Source: Corythucha ciliata
Taxonomy: Eukaryota; Arthropoda; Insecta; Hemiptera; Tingidae
DNA: 64,000 bases
Direction of reading: 5' to 3'
NCBI GenBank assembly: GCA_038030265.1
Contig: CM075943.1
Location: 60,921,971-60,985,970 of the forward strand
This document shows, piece after piece, positions 1-10,919 of this stretch. The position numbers and the translations under genes were made by a program. Below the pieces are notes generated by a model that saw only the letters and a list, made by a program, of their open reading frames with translations, made no database searches and had not been told where the DNA came from. The first letter of the stretch is position 1, and each line of letters opens with the position of its first letter.

Positions 1-2269
1 CAACCCTTTAGCATCCCATCTTTTAAAATTTTCAGTTGAAGGGTTCGAAAAATATGAAAATGCTTAATAATTACGCAGATGGGACTTTTTTCAAATCTGT
101 ACCTCTCCCCTTCACCCTTATCATTACTTCTTAAGATGCTTAGATTGAAGGATTTATCCTTTTTTTCTCCCACAGATATGAAAATGGCTCGGCCAACGGT
201 TTATTTATTTTTTTTATCAAGCCAAGCCCAAGAGCAATAAATACAAAAAAGCCTCACGCAACGAGAAACACGCGTTGTTATTTAAAGTACTCCTCTCACC
301 CTATACCTCCGTTTTTCTATATCAGATCTAACCAACCGTCAACACCCTTTTGGTCTTCTTTCATCGGTTTATAAGGAGTTGGAAGAAAAAAAAAAAGGGA
401 AACTTGGCAGATAAACCTCCACTTTACTCCCCAAACCCCTCAACAACGAACAGCCAACCCTTCGGACTCCCACTCGTCAAACTAGGTCGACAACTGGGTT
501 TCGTGCTTCCCTCACGAATTTTGTAATTAATTTTAATTAATACCGTAACAATTCTTTCTTTTCTTCATTCTTCCCCCACCCTCCATTTGGCTATACTGCA
601 AGAGAAGGCCATTGAAACTGATATTGAAGTGAAGAAGAACATTGCGTGATGTCTCGGTATTGTTTCCCGTGCTCACCCCTTTTTCTTTTCATTTTATTTT
701 TTTATTTTTTTATTATGTACTTACCTATACTTAAAAAGAGAGAGAGAATGCTCTAAAAATATTATTTCGTAGCCCTCCCCCGTGGAAAACCCTTGCGGGG
801 GAGGGGGGAGAAAAAAAAAAGTGTAACGGAAGGTATCTCTTGGTACGAGTGACATGATTTTACCAGCCGCAGTTACCCGTTCCCCGCACTAATATATCCA
901 AAGTTGAGTTTTAATTTTACAAGAAACCCCCGAGCCATAAACAGCAATAATTTTAAAAAATTCACTATTATCCTTAAGCCGTATCAAGCGATGGTGAAGG
1001 TAATCTGGAGTACCGTATAAGTATGAAGCGTCATTATGCCTCTATACTTAAGCCCTACCCTTCTACATTTCACTATTTCTTCCTTTCTTTCCTTTTTAGG
1101 TTTAAATTGTATGACAAATACGGTCTAGGAAGCAGGGGGCGGTTACTCTTGGAGAAAGGAGACGTTTTCCCCCTCCTGGAACGAGAAAAAGAGAAGAAAA
1201 TCCAGTCCCCCACCCACCCACCCCACCATCCATACCGTTATAGTGTTGCGCGACATTTTAGGAAAAGTGGAAGAATCAATTAAATTTATGAGGGTTGAAT
1301 CCATTAGAATCTCTTGGGTGTTAAAGGCAAGGTTAATGCCTCTCATTTTTCTTGGAAAAACCCCGTCACGCTTAGTATACTCAGCCATCCCTTCCACCCA
1401 CCCGCCCGCCAATAACTAATTCCCGCAACCCTCTACTCCATGATTTTTTTTTAATTTAATGGTGCGGTATAAAAAAGAAATATTGATAGGTTAATGAACC
1501 TAATGTGTCGGTGGCAAGGGTTGGGATTAAAAGAGCGATGAAAAGTATCTCTTTTAATTGCACTCATTAACCCGTGTATCCATTTGTATCTCGGATGCGA
1601 TTAAATACGCCAAATACTTTCGATTGAAAACAAAACCCACCCAATTTTTTTTTTTTTTTTTTTTTTTGTCTGCAAATGTCGCAGTCCAGACTGAGAGTTA
1701 AATGCAAACGACCTCATTTTTGTTTCTATCTCTTTCTTATACCTTGAGACAGGTTTTTTCCATCTTGGGGCGAGACCGAGATCTTCACGATTTTTTTTTT
1801 TAGTTGAGAAATGCAGATTTCTTTGTATTATTCTGTATGAAAACGGATTTCGCGGAAGACCTTTTATGGCATTTTTATTCTCATAATTTTGTAAGACGCT
1901 CGGTAACTGCGTTCTTTTCGTTTCCACGGTAACGGTTTTGTCGTGTTCTGGGGTATCCGATTTTAAAAAGCACTCCTCCTCGTTTTTTTTGTTCCGTCGA
2001 TAAAAATAAAGTTTCTTTCCATTAAATGAAATACATGTTTTTCGCCAGGGCCGTCTTTACTAAAGTTGGGGCCCCGGGCCTAGGTTGTGACATTGGGCCC
2101 CTTCATGGGGGTGGTGGGCCAATTTTTTCCCCCTACGTGGAGTAACTTCTTTGGCTAAAAAGTACAAGGGTGTTTGCGTAAAGAGGTAAATAGAGTCCAT
2201 TTTTCTCATTTTTGAGAAAATCTCGGTATCGGATCTCGGCCACCTGCAAGACCACTCCTTTTTTTTCAC
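1..2269. other. Non-coding, intron-like or intergenic DNA
   Basis: No gene is recognised. The stretch is AT-rich with many homopolymer runs (for example the T tract at about 1648-1667) and pyrimidine-rich patches. Its open frames are short, have no recognisable domains and show no splice-consistent coding pattern. It could be part of a very large upstream intron of the zinc-finger gene whose 3' exons begin at 29244, but nothing here proves that. Around 2047 there is a transposon-end-like start (CAGGGCCGTCTTTACT) followed by GC-rich sequence. Confidence 0.5.
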
Positions 2270-2400
2270 GTGAGCCTTGAACTAGCGATTTGTTTACTTT
2301 CAGCCATGAATTATAGTTTTTTCTCAATTTTAGCTGCGAATCAGCTATTTTTCACAATTTTATCTGCGAATTAATTTTTATTTATTTATTCATTTTCTTA
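2270..2400. repeat. Short patch of minisatellite A (reverse orientation)
   Basis: A few degenerate units of about 30 bp of the type seen at 13.5 and 15 kb occur here (core CAATTTTAGCTGCGAAT at about 2323-2343, then ACAATTTTATCTGCGAAT). This is the short end of a decayed element. It follows the CAGGGCCGTC start at about 2047, so the two may belong to one small, otherwise unrecognised insertion. Confidence 0.5.
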
Positions 2401-3101
2401 TCATGTACACAACAATTTTGTTGACTGACAAAGTCTCGCTTTTTCTTTGACAATGAAGCCTAGAGTTAACAGACATAATTATACGTGACTCATCGTAACA
2501 AAAACATGAATTAAGAGGACTAAATATGATAACATCAAGATTAACGCCCAAACATTAAATAACTATGATAACAGTGAAAATATAAATAATAACAATACCA
2601 GCACCAGGCAGTGACTAGACAAAATAGGAACTAGGGGAAAGAGAAGATATACTAATAGATATGCCTATCAACACAATTATTACAAACTATGCAAATTCAT
2701 TCAAGCTAGACACGTCCTTATCAATCAGGAACTGCTTTAGCCTTTTTAAAAAATGGTCAGCTCAAAGGCTATGATTTCCTTAGGCAATTTTCTGAACAAC
2801 TTGACGCTCGCACACCAAAATCTCTTCTCTACCTTGGTGGTTGTTGTGACAAGAGTGGCCGGAAATAAGAGGAAAGGCATTTTCTGTTGGCTCAATAACA
2901 ATTTTTTTTTTTTTTTAATTCAGATGTTTGTGGGTTTGGGGGTTCGGAGGCTGTTCATTGCATTCTCCCCCACTTTAATTTAAACTCAGCAAACGTGCTG
3001 AAAGATATAATTTTTCAAATATCCAGGTGGTTTACGTTGTCTGGTAGGTCGATGTGGACGAGAAGGTTGAGACTGGGCTAAGTGAATCTTGCTGGGTGGA
3101 A
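2401..3101. other. Non-coding DNA, nothing recognised
   Basis: AT-rich single-copy-looking sequence with a T tract near 2906. No exon, RNA gene or repeat boundary was recognised before the transposon end at 3102. Confidence 0.4.
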
Positions 3102-3786
3102 CAGACGCGGATCCAGAGTCGGCTCAAGGAGGGGGCCATGACCCCCATGAAACGCTGTAACTGTTTGGCAAAAATATTCCTGGTCCCGAATGAAGTGAAC
3201 TCAACTTATGGGTGGAAGGGGGGGAGGCATGGCCTCTCATGCCCGGCCGCCGCTGGAACTTCTGAGTTTTGGACTCGGCAAACCCAATAATCTGCGCGTT
3301 TAACCTCTCCCCAGCCTTATATTTTGACCTCTTTTCGACTCGTTTTCTAGGAGCAATTAGGCATTGTCCAAGGGGCTCATAAACCACGCCCGGTTAAATA
3401 GAAACACTTTGAATAGACAAAATGATCACATTAAAAAAAAAAAAAATGGCTAAACCATGAATTTAGAGGTTTCTCTATACAGAGAGTACGAAAATCGAGA
3501 CGAATTTTCGATCAAATGAGCGGTTGAAGTGGTTCTCACTCTGATGCCACCGTTTTTGACCACTTATTGCTCACGTTCGCAGTGGCGTCTATCCCCCCCC
3601 CCCTGAAAGCTGGAGGAACTCCCCCCCCCCTGAAAAGAGCTTACCCCCTCCCCAATCAAATTTGATGATATCCATCACAGCATCCCACACACAGAGGATC
3701 TAATTAGAGTTTATACAAAGTACGGTGCGTTGAATGCGACGGGGAAAAACATTGTTGGGGCGAATTCATAGACTCTTCTTGAACTG

Positions 3787-4067
3787 ACACTGAATACCAT
3801 TTGCATAATATGAAATTCAGCCCGGGAGCCGTTCGTTTCCACTCGTCTTTTTTATTGTGATGAAAACTGTTTTGAAAGGTTCCTTGAATCAAGGAAACTT
3901 CAAGGAATATTCATAAATATGGACCTAGGGCCTGTATTTATGAACGTTCCTTGAATCTTCCTTGAGTCAAGGAACCTTTCAAAACAGTATTGATCACAAT
4001 AAAAAAGACGAGTGGAAACAAACGGCTCCGGGGCTGAATTTCATATTATGCAAATGGTATTCAGTGT
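3787..4067. repeat. 281-bp near-perfect inverted repeat (hairpin)
   Basis: The left arm starts ACACTGAATACCATTTGC and the right arm ends with its complement GCAAATGGTATTCAGTGT. The arms, about 140 bp each, stay complementary with few mismatches to a centre around 3925, which itself contains smaller palindromes built from AAGGTTCCTTGAATC. It lies inside the outer hAT-like element. It may be a foldback element or a structural part of its host element; no clear target duplication was found. Confidence 0.8.
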
Positions 4068-4299
4068 GAGTGAGGAAAGCGCCACTTTACCCGCGAGTTT
4101 CGCACTAAAGCTGTCCTAGCAGTAACGGAAATGTATTTTCGTTTCACTCTGTGACGTGATGTTAGGAAATACCCCGCTAAGATTGTTTGCTAAGAAGTGT
4201 TTCTTTCGTCAAGATGAGATTGCCTTTGTACAAATAACCACTTTATTCAGAGGTCAAGCGAAATGCATGATTTTTAGGTTCCTTTAGAATGTGGTTCAA

Positions 4300-4690
4300 C
4301 TATAATTTGCCGCTAAAATCGGGAAAAATTGCTAATTAACCGATCAAAGTGAGAAGAAGCACTGACGTGTGGACAATACGATGATCCGCGGTTAAAGTTG
4401 AGGAAACGCCAATTCGCGGCTTCTGAAGATAGCTCAAAGCTAACAAAATCGCTAATCCGTGACAAAATGGGGAAAAAGCGGTAATTCGCGGTGAAAATTG
4501 GGGAAAATCTCTCATTAGCGGCTAAAATAAGGAAAAACACAAATTCACGGCAAAAATAGAGAAAAATCGCTAATTCGCGTATAAAAAGGAGACAAACCGC
4601 TAATTCACTGATAAAATTAAGAAGAAGCGTTGAAGTGTGGAAAAAAACATAATTCGCGGTTAAAATGCAGACAAAGCCAAATCGCGGCTC
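4300..4690. repeat. Minisatellite A, block 1 (~30-bp period)
   Basis: Degenerate tandem units of about 29-30 bp, each with a GCTAATTCGCGGCTAAAA-like core followed by a G/A-rich tail. The order of unit variants here is closely matched by 25960-26160, next to the other copy of the same element's right end. The array was therefore carried with the element and not expanded independently. Confidence 0.85.
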
Positions 4691-5369
4691 CGGAAGGCAG
4701 GGGCGTAGCAAGGGCAAGTGATGCCCGGTGCGGGTCTCTTTTTGATGTCCCCCCCCCCCCTGAGGATTAAATTCGGGTTAAACTTTTGACCATAAATACC
4801 CCTAACGTTCATTCGTCTTTCAAACCCAAAACGAAAAATATCTCGTTTTCTTTCAATAGCATAATTATACCGACAGTTCCAGGCATTCCAACCTCGCTAT
4901 TCCGAAACACGAACAAAAGAGGATCACCAAGCACACAGCGATGCGAGCATAAATTAGCGCGGAACTATGAGTGAAACCCCTTCCTTCTCAGTTCTCAGTG
5001 AGTTAGCCCCACCCAGTAGCGTACCGCGGTAAGGGGCGAGGGGCGGACCGCCCCGGGCCCCCTGACAGGCGGGGCCCCCCGAACAGCTTAAATAAGGAAA
5101 AATGAGGATTTTTAGGTTCATTCACGTGAAAAGGTTGGACAGCGATTTGGCTCCTTTCTACGAATTTCAGTCTATAACCGACCTGGAGAATATAACGTTA
5201 CAAGTGATATCAGCAAAGAGTGTGGGCTGACTATTCTATTGAGCCCCCGAGAGTGCTATTCTGGTGGCTGAAATACAGAAATTAGCGCCTTCTTGAGGAA
5301 AATTCATGAATAAAATAGAGAAAACAGACCGTCCCCAGTTTCGTTAGGTCCTTACAAGCGCACTAATAT

Positions 5370-7900
5370 ACTGATTAGCAATTTAGAACTGGCTGACGCG
5401 GCAAAAACTTATGAAAATGCGCTAATATTCGTGACTATAACTGCGAAAAAGCGCTGATTCGTGGTCTCACGATGCAAATTCCAGACAGAGATTGAGAAAA
5501 AAAGTCATTGATTCACAGTGTATGAGGGCTATTCCGTGGATAAAATGTAGAAATCAATGCAAAAGTGTTGTTTTTGGGCCAAGCCCGCGGCTACAATTGA
5601 GAATACACGCTTGTAATTCAAGGTTGTACAAGTAAAAAAAAAAACATCGCGGCTGATATCGACAAAAATAACGCTAATTCGGATTAAAATTGGGCCAAAA
5701 TGGCAAATTCACAACTGAAATGGCGAAAAGATTTGCTAATTCGCTGCAAAACTATCAGAAAACGCTATTTAACAGCTGATATGGAGAAAAATCACTAATT
5801 CGCGGATAAAGTTGAGGAAAAACGCTATTTCGCGGATACGAAAATGAAGAATATCACCAATTCCCGGCTGAAATTGAGAAAACGCAAATCCGTATAGCTT
5901 CTGAAAGATTCGAGGCTCAAACTGAGAACCAGCGCTAAGCCAAAGCAGAAAGTAGAAAAAAAATTGCATATGCGGGCCTAAAATCTAAAAAACAACACGG
6001 CTAAAATTGAAAAAATATATTAATTAGGGCGGCTAGCATTAAGAAAAACACTAATTTTCAACTCAAACTGAGACAAAATGCTAATTCGCTACTAAAAATG
6101 AAATCTTTGGCTGAAAATGAGGAAAACGACAATTCGTGGCTAAAATTGAGATAAAGCGCTAACCCGTGGCCAAAATTGGGGAAAATCACTAAAAGTTCGA
6201 GGCCAAAACTAAACAATAAACGCTAATCCATAGCAAAAATTAAAGGAAAAAAATGCCAATGTGGGACTGAAATGTGAAGAAATAAATTAATAAATAACAA
6301 CAAAAAACAAAAAAACGCAGCTGATATTGAAAACATTCACTAATTATCCCGGCATAAATAAAATAAAAACTCTAGTATTCAGCTCAAATAGGGAAAAAGT
6401 GCTATTCCCGGCTAAAAATTGAGGAAAACGCCAACTCGTGGCTAAAATTGAGAAAATTCGCGAATTCACTGGCTAAAAACGCTTCTACGCAGCTAAAAGT
6501 GAAAAAAAGCGCTAATTGGCGGCTAAAATTGAGGGGAAAAATTTCGGATAAAATGTTCAAGAATTTCTAATTCCGCCATCTCGTGTTCTGAGGGCAACTT
6601 TGTGACTGAAATTGAGAAAAACGGCAAATTCATGGCTATAAGAAAAAAAAAAAACAAAAAAAAAAAAACAAAAAAAACACTAATTCACGGCTAGAACTGA
6701 GAAGAAGCGCTAATCCATAGTTAAAATTTAAAAAATGCTGATGCGGTGCTAAAATGGAGAAGAACCCGCTAATTTGCTGCTAATATTGAGAAAATCAGTA
6801 ATTATTCTGACTAAAATTAAGAGAAAGGTTAATTTTCAGCCTGAATTGAAAAAAGTGCTAATACGCTGCCAAAAATGGAAAAAAAAAAACACTAATTCAC
6901 GGCTAGAACTGAGAAGAAGCGCTAATCCATAGTTAAAATTTAAAAAATGCTGATGCGGTGCTAAAATGGAGAAGAACCCGCTAATTTGCTGCTAATATTG
7001 AGAAAATCAGTAATTATTCTGACTAAAATTAAGAGAAAGGTTAATTTTCAGCCTGAATTGAAAAAAGTGCTAATACGCTGCCAAAAATGGAAAAATTGCC
7101 AATTTGCACTTAAAATATCGGAAAACGCCAATTCGTGGTTAAAATGAACAGACGGGTTAGAAACGTTACTACGCTGCTAAAATTACGAAAAAGCGCTAAT
7201 TCGCGGCTGAAATATAGGGGAATCACTAATTCACGGCTAAAATAGAGAAAATTCGCGGCTTCCTCGGTCAACTTTGTGGCTAAAATTGAGAAAAAGCGTC
7301 AATTTATGGCCATGGGTGAAAAACCGGCAAATTGCGGCTAAAACTGAGAAAAAAACGCTGATCCGTAGCGTATGGTTATGGAGAACAAGAAAATGCTAAT
7401 TTTTCGTAAACATTCAGAAAACCCCGCTATTTTGCGGCTAATATTGAGTAAATGCTAATTTTCAGTTCAAACCGAGTAAAGTGCTAATTCTCTGGTTCCT
7501 TCTAGAAAAAATCGCTAATTTGTGAAAATTGTGAAAAACGCCAACTCGAGAAAAAGTTAAGAAACATCGCTGAATCACAGGATAAAAAAGCTACTTTGCT
7601 GCTAAAGTTGAGAAAAAGCGCGTGTTTATGTTCATAAGGTGGGGAGGGGTGGGAATACCCCACTAATCCGCGGCTAATTTGCGGCGAAAAGCGCTAATTT
7701 TCTGGTAAAGTTGACAAAAAGCACTCATTCGCGGCTAAAATGGAGAAATTCGTGGATTAAACTTGGCATAAGCGCTGTTTGGCGGATAGGTTGGGGAAAT
7801 AGCGGTGATTTGCCTAAAACAAGGAAAAGGCCTTGGCTACAATCAGGAAAAGGCCTTAGCGGTTACCAATAGAGGTTTGTAATAGGTATGTATAATTAGA
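5370..7900. repeat. Minisatellite A, block 2 (~2.5 kb array)
   Basis: Roughly eighty degenerate units of about 30 bp with a core like CTAATTCGCGGCTAAAATTG and an A-rich tail. Units differ from each other by many substitutions, so the array is old as an array, but it includes one recent perfect 212-bp duplication (6678-7101). The same order of variant units recurs at 23600-24700. Confidence 0.85.
6678..7101. repeat. Perfect 212-bp tandem duplication inside the minisatellite
   Basis: The segment starting at about 6678 is repeated at about 6890 with an offset of 212 bp and no difference that I can see, from CACTAATTCACGGCTAG to CTGCCAAAAATGG. It spans about seven 30-bp units, so it is a higher-order duplication and much younger than the divergence among individual units. 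Confidence 0.85.
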
Positions 7901-8454
7901 GACTTTTAGGGGCCTCTTGAAGGTTTCCGCCCCGGGCCCCGACACGTGTAGGTCTGCCAGTGGCCCCACCCATCAACGGATGTTGCGTGTTGGATCGGTG
8001 GGGAGCTTAGCTGCTTACTGCTTGGGTTTCCTAGGAAGGCGCAAGGCGTGCCGTAATGTTGCGGCCGTCGGCCGATGTCTTCGCTAAAAATGTTCCCTTA
8101 CAAATTCACTTTCTTGTTTCCTATTCCTAGGTAGCGGTGATCGCATAACATAACAGCGGGTTTGATGCCCCCAGGGTAGTGATGCCCGGTGCGGACCGCA
8201 CACGCTGCACGCCCCTTGCTACGCCTGTGCCTGAAGGCTACTTCATGGGGGTACTGATAAAAGATTCGTCTGGCAGCGCCAAATGCCTAAGGCCGGCCTT
8301 GACTACATTAAATACGTATACATATGCCAAAGCCCTCGCACAGTAAGAGAGGAGCAAATCCCCCCCTGGATGTTAACAAAAATCATCTTTTCCCCCCCTG
8401 ACTGCGTCAATTGGAGGCAAGTCGCCTCCAACCCCCTCCTGATAGACGCCACTG

Positions 8455-8819
8455 CACGTTCGCATAAGGTTGTGAACAGTAAAGTTGAACACGCTATCCA
8501 CACAATCGACAGCTGTTTGAATTACAGTGGAGCTCCAAGCCACGGAACACTGTAAAGCTTCAACCTTGGCAGGCAGGGCTCAAGAGGGCTTGAGCCTCCT
8601 CCTTGAGTTCAGTGGGTAATGTGGAGACGGTCGTATTTGGTGAGGTGTTGGGGGGGGGGACGACTGGGTCATTGATTGAGTCACTTAATCTTTTACGGCG
8701 CGAAAGGCCTTTAATTTGGCCGTTCGCATGGCTCGAGTCGCGTCAGTTATAAGCCGTGAACATGGCGAAAACAGTACAGACATTTTAATGGCGTGGAGGC
8801 TCAGCATTTGGTCATTTAT
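8455..8819. other. Non-coding segment between nested element and minisatellite B
   Basis: Starts with the TSD copy CACGTTCG and continues what was upstream of 3572 before the insertion. No gene is recognised. Confidence 0.5.
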
Positions 8820-9620
8820 GAAGCAAGAATAGTCAGTGTGATATTTTCAGGGCGCACAAATCCGTCTTTTTAGTCTAGACTACGAACTCTTTTTAGCGAT
8901 TATCAAGGGCTGAATCGTTCATTTAACCATTTTGTGGACATTAACACTCAGTTTTGCCATTTTTATGGTACAAATAGTCCGTCATACCATTTGTAGGTTG
9001 CGAATGGTCAGTTTGCCATTTCCAAGGTGCAAATTGTCAGGTCATTTACGTGAATAAGGACTGAATATTAGCCTCAGCTATATTTTCGAAGCGAAAATCA
9101 TCAGTTTTGGCATTTTAGGGCCCGAATGGTATGTTTTGCTATTTTTAAAACGAGAATTGCCACTTTGGCCATTTTTACAGCAGGCATTGCATTTTTAGTA
9201 ACTTTCTAAGCACGAATGGTCAGTTTTGGCTATTTTAAGTGGCACTAAAGTCAGGCTCACCATGTTTGGAGCGCAAATCGCTAGTCAGCTTTCAGGCATT
9301 TTCAAGGCGTGAATCGTCAGTTTTTCCATTTTTAGGGCAAATAGGCTTGTGAAGTCAAAGGACTGAGTGGTCAGTTTGGCCATTCTTTGCACGCGAATGG
9401 TTGATTTTGCACTTTTCAGAGCAGAAAACATCTGTTAAGGCATTTTGAGGGGCGAATAGTCAGTTTAACCGTTTTATTTAGAACACAAATATGCTCCGTC
9501 AAGCCAAAGGCGGGAATGGTCAGTATTGCCCTTTTTTTGGAACACGAATTGTCAGTTTGGTCATTTTCAGGGCTGCAAGAATCGTCAGGCTAGCCATTTT
9601 TAGGATGCTTGGAGTACGTT
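8820..9620 (+). repeat. Minisatellite B, block 1 (~30-bp period)
   Basis: Degenerate units of about 30 bp with cores such as TTTTAGGGCGCGAAT, then GTCAGTTTTGCCA. The array belongs to the 3102/10138 (29.4 kb) element family, where it appears in reverse complement at 29850-30700. Confidence 0.8.
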
Positions 9621-9745
9621 TTTGCTACAGTGACCCCACTGTTTTCAACTTCCTGCGCACCTGAACTTTCCCGCGGACAGGCCTGAAGGCTAAGGAAGAA
9701 TCTCGATGCTTGTTGACCTCAGGGGCTCGGAAAAATGCCGCTTAA

Positions 9746-9856
9746 AGGTCGATTCACACACATCAGTGCCGTGAACGGGACGTGCCCTGAGAATAATATT
9801 TTACTTGCCAGACGTGGCACGTCCCGTTTACGGCACTGATGTGTTTGGATAGACCT
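9746..9856. mobile_element. Small palindromic MITE, 3-bp TSD (TAA)
   Basis: A 111-bp near-perfect palindrome starting AGGTCGATTCACAC and ending with a diverged complement (ATAGACCT). It is flanked by TAA on both sides (9743-9745 and 9857-9859). The 3-bp TAA/TTA duplication suggests a PIF/Harbinger-like MITE. A relative with the same termini lies at 11396-11527. Confidence 0.7.
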
Positions 9857-9879
9857 TAAAGGATCGAAGGGCGTTGTTT

Positions 9880-10138
9880 AAGACGCCGTGGCAACCACAC
9901 CGTTTTTTTTGTTACCAACCGCTCGTACTGGAGTCGATAAAACCGGCTGATACCAACGACCACGACGTGACACGTGAAACATTCATTTCTAAGGGGCCTT
10001 CGACCTTAAAATTTGAGAAGGTGACAATCTCTTGTTAGTGTTTGGGAGGTGGTTTCGATGATGTTTTTGCGGAAGTGAACTCGCGGCTCCAAGGGAGGGG
10101 CCATGGCCCCTGTGGCCCCTCCCTTGGATCCGCCACTG
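9880..10138 (-). mobile_element. hAT-like element end, inverted copy of 29436-29740
   Basis: Matches 29436-29740 in reverse complement over most of its length, including the GC-rich terminal palindrome AGGGGCCATGGCCCCT and the end GGATCCGCCACTG. It marks the right border of the candidate composite element that begins at 3102. Confidence 0.7.
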
Positions 10139-10919
10139 CGAAAATTGCCCAACTTTTATTCGTGTCAATAGGTTCCTCCGATTACAATGGTATTGCAGCA
10201 TATTTAGGTCCTGAAAAGTCGGAATGAACGCTTTTCACGCCTCTTAGCCGATAATTTGTGGGGGTTTTTTGTCGATTTTAGCGACGAATTGGTAATTTTT
10301 CCCGTTGTAGCCATTATTCGAACTTTATTTCAATTTCAGCCACGAAATGGTCATTTGAAAAGTGTGACCGTGGCTTTTTCTCAATTTAGGCTGTGAATGA
10401 TAACTTCTTTCAACAATTTTCCTTCCATGCTATTTCGAAAACATAGAACAGATTTCAACGTGCCTAGCAGTTTTGTGGCCTAATAGTCGATTCAGCCCGC
10501 GCGATGATTCGATTTGTGTTCTTTCCGGCAAAAATCCGTGCCGTGTGAGGTTAGGCTGTGGTGCACCCCAACCAGCGCAGGGTGACCAACCAAGACTGTA
10601 TGGAATCAGCCGCGGATCCGAGGAGGGAGGGAGGGAGGGCTCCTTCCGGCAGCGCTGCGCGTTCGAGTCCCCGGCGAGTCTCACGTGAGGGCCGGGCGTG
10701 GGCTCCGGACAAGGCGACCCAAACCCAAAACTTGTAATCAATTTCACGCTATAAACTGCCTGTTCAGTCAAATTCCGGCGATCATTCGATAATAATTGTT
10801 AATTTCGTGGCTTCCCCAGAGGCCGAAACTTGCTGTTTAGCAGTAAAACTGTTGAATGCGCATAAGAATTCCAACCAAACTGCTATTAACAAAGCCAAAC
10901 TTTGTTCAAGCCTTATCAA
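10139..10919. other. Non-coding; short minisatellite A patch and GC-rich segment
   Basis: 10220-10410 contains a few reverse-orientation minisatellite A units (CAATTTCAGCCACGAAAT and relatives). 10450-10760 is GC-rich and contains GTTCGAGTCCCC near 10662, which resembles a pol III B box. I could not find a matching A box or a cloverleaf, so no tRNA or SINE is called. Confidence 0.4.

Larger units (their letters stand above)
5014..7962 (+). mobile_element. hAT-like minisatellite-carrying element, inner level of nest
   Basis: The left end is CAGTAGCGTACC and the right end is GGTCTGCCAGTG, an imperfect inverted pair. Both borders carry the perfect 8-bp duplication GCCCCACC (5006-5013 and 7963-7970). 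After a GC-rich subterminal block and about 300 bp of unique sequence (5080-5370) the interior is almost entirely minisatellite A. Other copies of the family begin at 23273 and 61204 on this strand and end at 58339 in reverse; a lone right end is seen near 13085-13130. No transposase is present. Confidence 0.85.
4698..8229 (+). mobile_element. hAT-like element, middle level of nest
   Basis: The left end is CAGGGGCGTAGCAAGG and the right end is CCTTGCTACGCCTGTG, forming an imperfect terminal inverted repeat. The flanks are CCGGAAGG (4690-4697) and CCTGAAGG (8230-8237), an 8-bp duplication with one mismatch. Both ends also carry the subterminal motif GTGATGCCCGGTGCGG in the same direction. Without its own nested insertion (5014-7962) the element is only about 0.6 kb, without coding sequence. 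Confidence 0.78.
3580..8454 (+). mobile_element. hAT-like non-autonomous element with 8-bp TSD (outer level of nest)
   Basis: The terminal inverted repeats are exact over 14 bp: CAGTGGCGTCTATC at the left, GATAGACGCCACTG at the right. The element is flanked by the perfect 8-bp duplication CACGTTCG (3572-3579 and 8455-8462). An 8-bp duplication with CAGTG-type ends is the hAT hallmark; no transposase remains, so the element is non-autonomous. Its own sequence is about 1.3 kb: a large hairpin (3787-4067), a block of minisatellite A (about 4300-4690) and a C-rich right end. The rest is a nested insertion (4698-8229). A second copy of the right half ends at 26308. Confidence 0.88.
3102..10138 (+). 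mobile_element. Candidate outermost hAT-like element (composite, ends match family at 29.4-31.1 kb)
   Basis: The left end reads CAGACGCGGATCCAGAG and the right end is GGATCCGCCACTG. The first ~300 bp (3102-3420) match, in reverse complement, the right end of the element at 30870-31066: both contain AATCTGCGCGTT, CTCATAAACCACG and AAATAGAAA in the same order. The last ~260 bp (9880-10138) match, in reverse complement, the left end of that element (29436-29740). Both copies carry minisatellite B inside. The simplest reading is one element of the 29.4-kb family, expanded by the nested insertion at 3580-8454. No 8-bp duplication is visible at its borders (gggtggaa versus cgaaaatt), so the two ends could come from two insertions. 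Confidence 0.5.

Noticed and set aside
4300..7900. CRISPR-like array (regular ~30-bp repeats)
   Set aside because: Units are contiguous and degenerate with no unique spacers, and the genome is clearly eukaryotic; this is a minisatellite.
10450..10760. tRNA or tRNA-derived SINE suggested by GTTCGAGTCCCC near 10662
   Set aside because: No A box at a suitable distance and no cloverleaf pairing around it; a B-box-like 9-mer alone is too weak.
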